DNA from: Mortierella sp. BCC40632
Taxonomy: Eukaryota; Mortierellomycota; Mortierellomycetes; Mortierellales; Mortierellaceae
Direction of reading: 5' to 3'
DNA: 22,332 nucleotides
Assembly: GCA_011634665.1 (NCBI GenBank)
Contig: WAEK01000054.1
Span: 1 to 22,332 of the forward strand
The notes below the pieces were generated by a model. It did no database searches. It was not told the origin of the DNA and saw only the letters and a program-made list of their open reading frames with translations. This document shows positions 1-9,070 of this stretch, piece after piece (within the stretch, counting starts at the first letter, position 1; the number at the start of each line of letters is the position of its first letter). Made by a program: the position numbers and the translations under genes.

Positions 1-160
1 TAAGCCTTAGCGGGTCAAATAAGCCTTAACATGGGTCAAATAAGCCTTGCTTGGTCAAAATAAACTGTAACCAGCTTAAAATAAGCCTTAGCTGGTCAAA
101 AATTAGCCTTAGCCGATCAAGTAAGCCTTAGCCGGCGAAATAAGCCTTAGCGGCAGCGAT
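1..160. repeat. Degenerate tandem repeat, about 20 bp unit
   Basis: About eight head-to-tail copies of a 19-22 base unit resembling taagccttagcnggtcaaa are visible. The later copies diverge (ccgatcaag, ccggcgaaa), and the array fades into unique sequence near 160. It runs off the left edge of the window, so its full length is unknown. No coding or regulatory role is evident. Confidence 0.9.
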
Positions 161-339
161 TCAAACTTGTCTGTACCTGCCTTCGGAATCGACCACATCC
201 AGAGGTGACCATGATTAAACCAGGTCAAACTCTCCAGATTGCTGCTGATCCATGTCTTTTTCTCTTTGGGGCAAAAAGGATAGTCAACCTCACCACACAT
301 ACACACACTCTCCCCTCACCCAAAAAAAAAAAAAGGAAA

Positions 340-665
340 AGCTATTCTCATTATATGTGAAAGGCGGCTTGTCTCTGATCTGTAATATTGAGGAGCCAAG
401 CTCTCCAAGCTCTTTTTTTCTTAATCTCACATATGTTATTGAGACGCTTATTCTACATATCTCTCAGAAAAGGCCTCCCAGCTTACTCTCACATATCTCA
501 GCGTTCTGCTCTGCATTTATCTACAGTCAGCTTTTCTTTTCTTCCTTTTTTACAGGCCCCGTTAGAGATTTTATTCGGCCCAGCCGCGCCTGCGTCCCAT
601 GTTTTCCAGGCAGTGGCTATCTAGTCCTCCAATCCACCAAAGGGAAGAAAAAAAAAAGGTAAGTG
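340..665 (+). repeat. Left long terminal inverted repeat (MULE-type)
   Basis: This segment matches the reverse complement of the 15.9-16.33 kb segment in ordered blocks. The block at 439-453 (gagacgcttattct) pairs with 16235-16250. The block around 552-560 (acaggcccc) pairs with 16037-16047. The block 604-630 (ttccaggcagtggctatcta and on) pairs with 15929-15960. Pyrimidine-rich spacers separate the blocks in both copies. Small indels and substitutions show that the copies are old. The outer end is uncertain, between about 340 and 367. Confidence 0.75.
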
Positions 666-1564
666 GGTTTGGAACTCAAGTCTCCTGCGCAGAACAACGA
701 CCCCTATCCTGACAAGTGGGGTGGGACACAGTGTTCAATCCTTTTTACCTACTGTAGGTCCCTGGGTCACCAAGGTCTTTTCAACAGATAAAGCCAGAAC
801 TGCGTGGGCAGACGCGTCAATAAAGTGCAAGCGCTGTCATCGACTACCCCGGGCAGGAGCCCCATGAAGGATCCACGACCTCCTTCGCCAACTGCCGGGC
901 ACGGTATTGGCCCCTCTAGAAGGCCGCCCCGCTCTTGGATCGCCACTCATCCTGGGCATGATCGTCCAACGCAGTCTGCCTGACAACTGCATGCTGGGAT
1001 GGCCAGAAGCTAAAAGCCTGCCCCTCATCGCAGTACACACACTCGAAGTGGTCCTGTGCGGCATTTAAGAAGACTTTGTCGCCATCCACAAGCTACTTCC
1101 GGGCCAACCCCAAGAGACGGCTCAGCGGATGATCTCCTCTGGCTCTGATCCACCCAGCCTCAAGCTCCGTGCACACACGGCACTCCAACAAGCCAAACTC
1201 AAGGATAACAAACAACAATCAATGAATCCAAAAGCGGCAGCAACACCAGACGCCAATTACAAGCGGATGCGCAGAGACTTGGAACCACCCTCCGTACATT
1301 GTGGTGTCCAAAAATGCGGTGTTTGTTGGTCGTGGATGTGGCCCACCTGTCTATGGTTCGCTTTCTTGACATGCCGGGGGAATATACTCCCCGGCTCCCC
1401 GCACCAAAGACCGCCCGCCGCGCATCAGGCGTGCTGAAGATTGCTGAAGGTCGACCTGCTTGATTAGGGCCACGCTCTCGCAGCTCCTGGACCCCCCCTC
1501 ATGCCCTTTATTGTCCTAGTTATAAGATCCTGCCACATGACTTGCTTGCCCCCTCTGCGGTAAC
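666..1564. other. GC-rich interior segment with an unrecognised open frame
   Basis: No protein family is recognised. The longest forward frame is 102 codons at 1129-1437. It has a Lys/Gln-rich middle and a Cys/Trp cluster (CGVQKCGVCWSWMW) near its C-terminal half. A 75-codon reverse frame covers 837-1064. Both could be chance frames in GC-rich DNA. The base composition differs from the AT-richer flanks, which suggests a different origin from the TIRs. Confidence 0.35.
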
Positions 1565-1775
1565 TCTTTGTACTCTGGTCTTTTCCCTCTTCTCTTGCAT
1601 TTGTATTTTTTAGTAGCTATATCGTTTCACGCAGGTCGCCCTCCACTTTTTTCTTTCTTCTCTCTCTATTCTGTGGTTAGTCTTGAGAACTAGTTGGCTA
1701 CGTCTGCAGATCGTGGGACGGCGCGCTGACAAATAAAAGCTAACAGGGCCTGTAAAAAGAGTAAGAAAAAGAAGT
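1565..1775 (+). repeat. Third, truncated copy of the right TIR
   Basis: This segment matches 15835-16065 in the same orientation. It shares ctggtcttttccctctt (1575-1591 versus 15860-15876), a tcgcc-ntccac block, an agnactag...gnctg block, and the aataaaa...cagggcctgt block (1735-1752 versus 16024-16045). The outer half of the TIR, with its cacatatgtgag palindromes, is missing. It is either the right end of a small derivative element or a fragment left by rearrangement. Confidence 0.65.
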
Positions 1776-3378
1776 GGAAGGCGACCCAGAAGCAAGAAAT
1801 AGCACAAAAAATACAATGCAGAGAGAAAGGGGGGGGGATGAGGTACAAAGGAACCTGAGGGGGGGGGGCAGTCAGGATGAGAACTAGGGCAAGGCCGAGA
1901 GATCCAGCAACTGCGAGATCTTATTCTCAGTCGTAACGAAAGATCATTCATTTATACTGACTTCTTTTGACTAGGGTAGCGTATTGCATGTGACACGATA
2001 TAGGAGACCACTTAAAAATGATAAAAGGAAGTTCAAAAAGAAGGATTGCTTCTGTAAACTCGAGCCGGCTCCAAACATTGGGATTGGCGCACCAGATCCC
2101 TATTTGCGGCATTGGAAGTCTACAAAGCGGGTTCCTGAAACTCCATTTTTATTTACTAACTGGGGATGTATCTAGGATGAAATCATCATCACCTATTTTT
2201 TTCATGTTAGAAAGTGTGCAAACGGGGTCTTTACTTCCAATCATGTGCTTTTAAACTCACCAGTTTCAAAAGACTTGACAAATATCCCCATTTCTGGCTC
2301 GAGGAGACAATGGATCCTATTTTGACTCCAAGGTGAAGAACCTCGTACTATCAGGCATTAGAATAGATATCATGAGGAGATGTGGCACACGTGGCAGCAA
2401 AAAGTGATCTATGAATTACTGGTGTCGGGGTTTCAAAATAGTTATTAAGGTCGCCTCAACCTATCGTCAAGACTATCCAGTCTCTCTCTAACGTCTACGA
2501 GAGTCGCTTAGTCTCTTGGATTGACGCTCTTCTGCTACCCGGCTGCTTTGTGACTCTTGGCTCGTCTATGAGGACGTGTGTGAAGTGTATCCTAGAGTTG
2601 TTGCTCAATCTATCGCTTCGCTGAAACAATTTGGTGGTAAATACTGCGTAGTAGGTGGCCATTGTTTGGTTGGCTGCTCTGTCATGTCTGAATCGCTACT
2701 TCGAGCGATGATGATGGCTGATAAGCTTTAATAAATGTTGAAGGATTGTTGGTCATTTCTATTTCAGCCGCCTTCTGCAGCTGAACCTCGCAGCTATCAT
2801 TAGTGTCGTTTAACTGATGACCTCAATTGATTGTTGTCATACATAGGCAGCGGCACTGCATCTCGGCGATTGGGGTCTCGTGTGATAATGATGTCCTTGT
2901 TTATTTTGTTTGCAGCGGAATCGGAGGGGCACATCTTGGTGTGGTATCGCAAAAGGTGATCTTCATCCTGTGCAGAAGAATCGCGATCGCCGCTATTTCA
3001 AGAAGTCGCTGAGTACTGGAAATAATTAAGCGTTGGTCTTTTTTTCTTTTCGCTTTCTTCCGCTGTTGCCGAGATTCCCTGGGCCCTGCTCTGCCAAGAG
3101 AGAGTTCTCGACTTAGTCGGAGTCTATAACACTGCTTAAAGTAAACAGAAGCAATGAGAACAGAAGGGAAATAATATGTGAAAGAGAGGAATAATGTGAA
3201 GTGTTTAGTCATAGAAAAATGGCAAAGAAAAGAAAGACCCATGAACTTTACCTCCTTATCAGCAAATCTTGGTTCCTCCCATGGTCTCGTTCCTCCTATG
3301 AACACCCCGGCCCAGCCCTACTGAACATCCTGTTTCCATTCTCCTACTCTAGTTCCTCTTTCTCTCTGTCTCAACCAA
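1776..3378. other. No recognisable gene
   Basis: This stretch includes G runs near 1830 and 1860 and AT-rich DNA with scattered short frames. The longest is a forward stretch of 68 codons without an ATG start (about 2525-2731, ending in taa). A reverse frame of 134 codons covers 2901-3305, but its composition is ordinary and I recognise nothing in it. I see no promoter, RNA gene or transposon hallmark. Confidence 0.5.
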
Positions 3379-5108
3379 AACAGCCTTCTCTGACAACAAA
3401 TAGCCTTCTCTAAACAACCAATGTGCTTTCTGAAACCACATGCACTCTTAAATACCACCACCACTTCCCATTTTCGGCCCTACTCTTTTGCTTTTGTACC
3501 CACTTCTCTGTTTTGCCAATCTTTCTTTTATCTAAGCTGTGCCCCTTTATTTTATTTTTCATCTCGTTTCTTCTCTGAAAAACTTTCTCCTTCTCTGAAG
3601 ACAATCCTCCCCTTCTCTGAACGACCATGAACTGCTCTGAACAACCCTCCCCTTCTCTGAACGACCATAGACTTCTCCTGAGACAGCCCTCCCCCCTCTG
3701 GAAAAAACCACATGCTTCTCTGAGCAGCTATACACACTTCTCTGGAGCTCCCCACCTTCTCTGAACAGCCCAGACAACCCTCCTTCTCTGACATAACCCC
3801 TCCCCCTTCTCTGAACAACCCTCCTTCTCTGAGCAACCATAGACTTCTCTGGGAACAACCACACACTTCTCTGAACAACCACACTTACTTCTCTGAGACA
3901 AGCCAGACTTCTCTGAGGCGACCATACTTCCTCTGAGACAACCACATGCTATCTCTGAGCAACCTTCTCTGAACAACCCTCCCCTTCTCTGAACAACCCT
4001 CCCCTTCTCTGAACAACCATGGACTTCTCCTGAACAACCATATACTTCTGAACACAACCCTTTCCCCTTCTCACAGAACAGCCCTCCCTTCTCTGTGGCA
4101 GCCTGGACTTCTGCCGGGCAACCATAAGCTTCTCTGAAGAAAAACCACGCTGCTTCTCAGAAACAACTATGCTTCCTCTGAGCAACCCTCCCCTTCTCTG
4201 AAGACAGCCCTCCCTTCTCTGAGCAACCATGGGCTTCTCCTGAGACAAGCCCTCCACTTCTCTGAGTGACCATAGACTTCTCTGAAAAAACCACACGCTA
4301 CTCTGAGACAACCATGCTTCTCATAAGGCAATAACCAGACTTCTCTGAAAGACTAACCATATGCTTCTCTGAAAAACCACATGCTTCTCTGAGGCAACTA
4401 TACGCTACTCTGAGCAGCCACTCCCTTCTCTGGAACAACCCTCCCCTTCTCCCTGAGCAACCATGGACTTCTCTCTGGACAAACCCTCCCCTTCTCTGAG
4501 CATGCCATGAGACTTCTCTGAACAGAAAACCATAGCTTCTCACGAACCAGCCCCTCCCTCTCTCTGAACAACCCCTCCCTTCTCTCTGAACGACAGCCAT
4601 AGACTTCTCAGGCAACCATAAACTTCTCTGAAAAACCACATACTTCTCTGAGCAACTATACTTCTCTGAACAGACCCTCCCTTCTCTGAGGCAACCCTCC
4701 CCTTCTCTGAACAACCCTCCCCTTCCAGACAACCCTCCCTTCTCTGAACGACCATGGGCTTCTCTGAACAACCACACACTTCTCCTGAGACAACCACTGC
4801 ATGCTTCTCTGAACTGACCATGAACTTCTCCTGAGCAACCATATATGCTTCTCTGAAAAACCACATACTTCTCTGAGCAACTACACTTCTCACCGGCAAC
4901 CCTCCCCTTCTCTGAACAACCCTCCCTTCTCTGAGCAACCACCGGGCTTCTCTGAACAACCCCTCCCTTCTCTGAGCAACCATAGACTTCTCTGAGGAGC
5001 AACCATATACTTCTCTGAGCAACCACTCCCCTTCTCTGAATTAACCCCCACTCCCTTCTCTGAGCAACCATAGACTTCTCTGAGCAACCATTAAACTTCT
5101 CTGAGGTA
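3379..5108. repeat. Minisatellite, about 20 bp unit, roughly 1.5 kb
   Basis: Units begin with cttctctga and fall into two main flavours, cttctctgaacaaccctcccc and cttctctgagcaaccatagact, with runs of each interleaved. Unit length varies between about 18 and 24 bases. A few degenerate outlying units occur at 3379-3450, and the dense array runs from about 3565 to 5105, roughly 70-75 copies. The pyrimidine-rich strand is the one given. On the other strand stop codons are rare, so long open frames appear, including one of 257 codons at 4298-5071. These encode a repeated SEK-VVQRR-GGLFREG-like string that is a by-product of the repeat and is not called as a gene. Confidence 0.95.
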
Positions 5109-6511
5109 CTTCACTGGCATAGTCTTTGAGGACAAAAGCAAGAAGTTTTGTGATTGGACATTTTAAGAGTGACCCATGTTCACCTTGGGGTTTTACATTG
5201 AGAATCGAGGGCCTCGCAAATCATGAGGGCAAGGAGAAACGAGGTGGCAAACGAGCAAGGTGTAGGAGCAGAAGTCAAAACTTTTAGCAGGACGCGACGT
5301 CTCTGACTCACAGCACTAAAAGTGAGAACAGTTTTCAACAGGCTTTCTCGTACATAACCCGGGAACCGCATGTGTTGGGCAAAGTCCAGGTGAAGCCACC
5401 CTGGCTCACTTCTGCAGCTTAGCATCTAACAAATACTAAAAAAGCTATCTGGCGGGATTTCGCGTCACCTGATAGAAATCCCCTTTTCCTTTTCTGGTTT
5501 GCTCTGTTACCTGCCCTTCTTTACTACCTGTTCTGCTGTCTGCACAACATACCCTTTGCTTTATTCGTACGTGGGGTATGCTGCGTGTAATGTGCTACGT
5601 GCGTGCTACAGAAGCGCGCTATGAAAGCACTATGGCGAAAACGCCAGAATCAAATGCTATTATAAAATCCGGAAGCACCGGTCGTGGCCGTGCTTTCCGG
5701 AATAAGCTTTCTTCTATTGCTTTTCCATCGCAAAGTACTTTGTAACCTTGCAATTGCAATGTGAAGATAGTGGTGGTGGTGGTGGTGACTGGTCCATTTG
5801 TAATAGCGGCTGCAATCATCAATCATTTTTCTCCATGTGGGGTGAACTTTTAATCTTATACATCCAAAAGGTATCGCGGACCCGAAGGGCTCACTTTCAC
5901 CAATGGTCGAGGTTCTCTCGGAACATCTCTAATCGATTACTCAGAACAACTTTAGGATCCCATGCCCTCGCTTCGCACTGTTTCTCGTCGGCATGCTTTC
6001 TCGACATGTACAGTATTGATGGGAGACGCGAAACAGGTACGAGTGTCTTTCCATGGAAATTGATATCCAATGACCACCTCAGGCTTAAGAAAGCGAGAGC
6101 GGTAGAGGCGTTTGCTCGAGGCACTGGTGTGGTGGTACGACTCTAGCAGAGACGGGCGATCAAGGCCGATTCAAAGCCGGCTGGCGACTGCCACTCGGAC
6201 CAGGACACGACCAGCTGCGACACTCACTAAGCCGAAGCATGAAAAGAACCTGGTGGAACTTCAAGAGTGCCATGAAAGACAAAAGAGGCTAATCAGGTAC
6301 TGGGGGTGAGAGCGATTCGAAAAGTACCCCTAATAGTGGGTGAAACACAGACTCAAGGGGCACATGTTGAGGCCACCTGGTCACCTCTTCTGATGGGCGA
6401 GCACGGCAGTCTTTTCTCTCCTCACTCCTTCCCATTGCAGCAAGCAGCAGAGACGTGAGGTGGCCCCAATGGGTCGATGCAAAACTAATCAACTTAAGCA
6501 CTTGGTGTTTG
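5109..6511. other. No recognisable gene
   Basis: Only short frames are present. The longest is a forward frame of 132 codons (5748-6146), opposite reverse frames of 67 and 75 codons (5619-5822 and 5897-6124). The reverse frame at 5619-5822 includes the phrase GYKVLCDGKAIEESLFRKAR, which reads like ordinary protein but matches no family I know. A short ggt run (about 5767-5787) and the hairpin at 5669-5700 are the only structured sequences. Confidence 0.5.
5669..5700. repeat. GC-rich hairpin-forming inverted repeat
   Basis: The arms ccggaagcac and gtgctttccgg are reverse complements except for one bulged base, around an 11-base GC-rich loop (cggtcgtggcc). It is not followed by a T run, so there is no basis to call a terminator. 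It could be a remnant of a small inverted-repeat element or simply a chance palindrome. Confidence 0.6.
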
Positions 6512-6513
6512 AA

Positions 6514-6612
6514 AAGAAAAAAAAAAAAGAAATAAAAAAAAAAAGAAGTAGGTTTCTGAAAAAAAAAACGGTGTCCATCCCTATTCTCTCTCTCTCTCTC
6601 TCTCTCTCTTCA
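6514..6612. repeat. A-rich tract and (TC)n microsatellite
   Basis: Several A runs (about 6518-6570) interrupted by single G, T or C bases are followed by about 13 uninterrupted TC units. The A-rich block next to simple repeats could be the tail of a lost retroelement, but nothing upstream looks like a LINE or SINE. Confidence 0.85.
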
Positions 6613-6659
6613 TTTCATCCACTTTGGTCGGACAGACCAGGACAGAAGGGACCTATTCA

Positions 6660-6835
6660 TGAAATGTTGAGGACTATATCAAAGTAAGTTAAGGACTATT
6701 CAAAGAAATGGGATTAACTATTAAAAGAAAAATGAAATGTTAAGGACTATTAGAAAAAAAAGGACTATTCGAAAAAGTCGGGATTGGTTAAGCCCCGAGG
6801 AAAAAGTGGATGAGGACCATTAGAAAAAGGAATCA
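6660..6835. repeat. Short interspersed direct repeats (aaggactatt-Arich)
   Basis: The motif ggactat(t), preceded by tta/ga and followed by an A-rich run, recurs at irregular spacing of about 20-50 bases: gaggactatatcaaa, aaggactattcaaa, aaggactattagaaaaa, aaggactattcgaaaaa, and more diverged gaggaccattagaaaaa. The copies read as a decayed tandem array. There is no coding potential. Confidence 0.7.
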
Positions 6836-6967
6836 GATTTGAGAAGCTATTCAATTCAGCAGGGCAGGAGTTTGAAGACTAAGTGCTTGGTCCTGCGCGT
6901 GCCCGCAGCTAAAATGGGAGAACTGCAGCCAACGAGAACGGCAAGTCTGAGGAATGTGTTTCAAAGC

Positions 6968-7008
6968 TCTCTCTCTCTCTCTCCTCTTCTCTTTCTCTCT
7001 CTCCTTCC
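6968..7008. repeat. (TC)n microsatellite
   Basis: Interrupted TC/CTC repeats follow each other over about 40 bases. This is a second pyrimidine microsatellite close to the one near 6590. Confidence 0.9.
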
Positions 7009-7189
7009 AGTTCATGGTGTATGTCGGTTTGAAGACCGTGCGCGGAAGTTGGCGGTGAGGAAAAAAGTGATTCATAAGTACCCAGCGCCATTCTGGCACC
7101 AAACAAAATTAAAAGTGAGGAAGATGTGAGGTGCGCGCAGAGGGATTCAATGATGAGGCTCTATGAGCAGGCCTTTTCTTTCATGCACA

Positions 7190-7276
7190 CTCCACGCTCC
7201 ACAATCCTGATCCACAATCCCACAATCCACACACTACACACTACACACTAACCACATACACTACCCACACACATGC
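7190..7276. repeat. Imperfect CA-rich tandem repeats
   Basis: Two short repeat families adjoin: (ccacaatc)n at about 7198-7228 and (cacacta)n at about 7229-7256, grading into irregular cacacaca sequence. Confidence 0.8.
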
Positions 7277-8508
7277 ACGCTCTCTCTTCCTCTTTTTTAT
7301 CATGGTAGGGGCAAGAATAAAGCACAAAAAAAAGGACTAACTTTCAGTTCAACTTGACATGCTTACTTTAAATATTTACTACATCGTTTTGCTTTAGGGT
7401 CAACACTGAATTATTCTTTTGCAAGAGATCCGCAGCGCCTGGAACTCTTGAGAGTCTGGAGCATGCTAAGAGGCATGACCCTGCTCTTGCACCCAGACTG
7501 GAGAAGTACTCTGTCCCGCTTGACCACTGTCAGTGGAAAACAAGGCCAAGCCACGATGGAACGCACTCTGCCGACAGGGCATCGTCGTCGGCAGCAGCTC
7601 CACTGAAAGGCTGCTCTCGGTACCAGCGACAACATCGATCGTGCAAAGTCTTCTCAGCATTAACACTGCATCTCGAAACCCTCTATTCACTTTCTTACCA
7701 TTGGAACTTGTATCAGTTGACATCCCACCCTAACCTTTCCATTATTGTCATCAGAGCTACGTTGACATTTTGTCTTCTCCACCGAAAAAAAGACAAGGTC
7801 TTCAGGGCGAGGGAGCTCATTAATGTCAATCGGTGACTAACTTCAACACGTTGACTCTACCCTTGGGACGAGAGTGTTTGGCTTGCGTGGTGCCATCCAA
7901 GGAACTTCAAACTCGGTCCAACAACATACAGGAGAACCTCCGGCCCAACCCATACCGCAGCGCCTCCCCGGCGGTCTACCGCGGAGCCCAAGAACCTATA
8001 GCGGTTTTAAAACGGAAGATTAAACGATCCCTGCGGACATGATATCAGGAAGCCTTCAAAAAAGCAAGGTAAATGTTTAAACAATGGCCTTTTCCAAGTA
8101 CTCGACTGGAAATAACAGAAAAACCTCATAAAAGCATGGGTGTATCTAATGGCTTCTCCCTTGATACTGTTGCAGGCGCATGACTTATAACAAGCACGAC
8201 AAAAAAGAAGCATCTTAAAGGGCAAAGACAAAGGCTCCCTGACCAGTCTATTACAACAAAAGGGAACTTCCTCTATGCATCAAAAAGTCCGCCTTCGATA
8301 CGGGAGCCTCCAACGTGGCACGCCGAGATCTTTCTAGGACTACTGCTGGACAAAATGGGGGGAAGGACGGCACCGTCAACCTTTGAACAACTACCTCGAG
8401 CAAGCTTTCCAATCCTATGGGGAGCAGAAAAAGGGGAGACCGAAACTGTCTAAAGGGAAGGGAAACTCGGACTCGAAAATAAAGTCGATGCGGCAGCTAG
8501 AACAAAGT
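7277..8508. other. No recognisable gene
   Basis: There are short open frames on both strands (66-85 codons around 7466-7733, and a forward frame of 69 codons at 7833-8042), none with a recognised motif. An isolated DTGAS string is encoded on the plus strand near 8298-8312 but has no protease context. Nothing else stands out. Confidence 0.45.
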
Positions 8509-8598
8509 GGAGGGAAGGAGGGCAATGGTAGTAATGGTAGGGAGGCTTGGAAACAACAGTGATGGCAATAATGGTGGCAACGATGGTGATGCAGAATG
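8509..8598. repeat. Purine/GGT-rich low-complexity stretch
   Basis: Irregular repeats of ggtaatggt, ggcaa and gatggtgat give a Gly/Asn/Asp-rich translation on the plus strand. It is a simple-sequence tract rather than an ordered array. Confidence 0.6.
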
Positions 8599-9060
8599 GA
8601 GGAAAGGAACTGGACCGATCAAGGAGGGGCAACTCCGATGTCCCTGCAACACTTCCAGCTTGAAGTTCTTCAAATCGATCTTTGTACGAGGACAAAGAAA
8701 GAATCGAAATTCTCTAGAAAATCCAAAGCTATGACGGTGTTTTGTGAGAAATCTCGATTGCTGGCTACGAAAGGAAGAGCGGTTCATGAGGTAATAACTG
8801 CATTTTTATTTTATTTTATTTCATTTTTTCTGTTACCCCGACAAATGAATATCACCTCTTTTTCTTTTTAGCTCGCATCCGGGGACTCACCCCATCAATC
8901 CATCTACCAAAGATGGCCCCGACATCAGTCGGTCTTTCCGGCAGGGATTCGAGGAGTTTTCGGAACAAAGGCTTGTCTGTCTTGCTCCGTGAGCCCTTCT
9001 GACCTTTTGCCAAGCACGCACCTGGAAGCCCGAAAAGAAACGACACGACACCAACTCTAA
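8596..9060 (+). other. Candidate spliced open frame with an 81 bp intron
   Basis: A possible 65-codon exon (8596-8790) ends in gag followed by gtaata. A T-rich tract then ends in ctctttttctttttag at 8871. Removing 8791-8871, which contains an in-frame stop, joins in the same phase to a further 62 codons ending in taa at 9060. The polypyrimidine tract is good, but no strong branch point is obvious. The predicted product of about 127 residues is basic and matches no family I know. It may be a chance combination or a remnant lying upstream of the Fanzor-like region. Confidence 0.2.
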
Positions 9061-9070
9061 TGTCGTATAG

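Larger units (their letters stand above)
340..1775. mobile_element. Possible non-autonomous MULE derivative (Pack-MULE-like)
   Basis: The left TIR at 340-665 faces a truncated opposite-orientation TIR copy at 1565-1775, with about 900 bases between them. The core is visibly richer in G and C than its surroundings, especially 830-1130 and 1370-1500, and holds a 102-codon open frame (1129-1437). Short TIR-bounded elements with GC-rich captured fragments are known as Pack-MULEs. Here that is only an analogy: the captured sequence is not recognised and the right TIR lacks its outer half. The alternative is that the left TIR belongs to the larger element ending near 16335. Confidence 0.3.

Noticed and set aside
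252..662. 136-codon plus-strand open frame
   Set aside because: It runs through the pyrimidine-rich left TIR. The Ser/Phe/Leu-rich translation is explained by base composition, and the TIR copies do not preserve the frame.
4298..5071. 257-codon minus-strand open frame with repeated VVQRR/SEK motifs
   Set aside because: It is entirely within the 20 bp minisatellite, and overlapping open frames exist in the other phases too. It is a by-product of the repeat unit lacking stop codons.
3565..5105. CRISPR-like array
   Set aside because: Units follow head to tail with no unique spacers of constant length, and the setting is eukaryotic.
5669..5700. Rho-independent terminator
   Set aside because: There is a stem but no T run on either side, and the context is eukaryotic.
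6514..6612. Poly(A) tail of a LINE or SINE
   Set aside because: No reverse transcriptase, pol III promoter boxes or target-site duplication were seen nearby. It is treated as simple sequence.
8298..8312. DTGAS string suggesting a retroviral-type aspartic protease
   Set aside because: Five residues alone, with no flap or second conserved block and no adjacent reverse transcriptase. It is likely chance.
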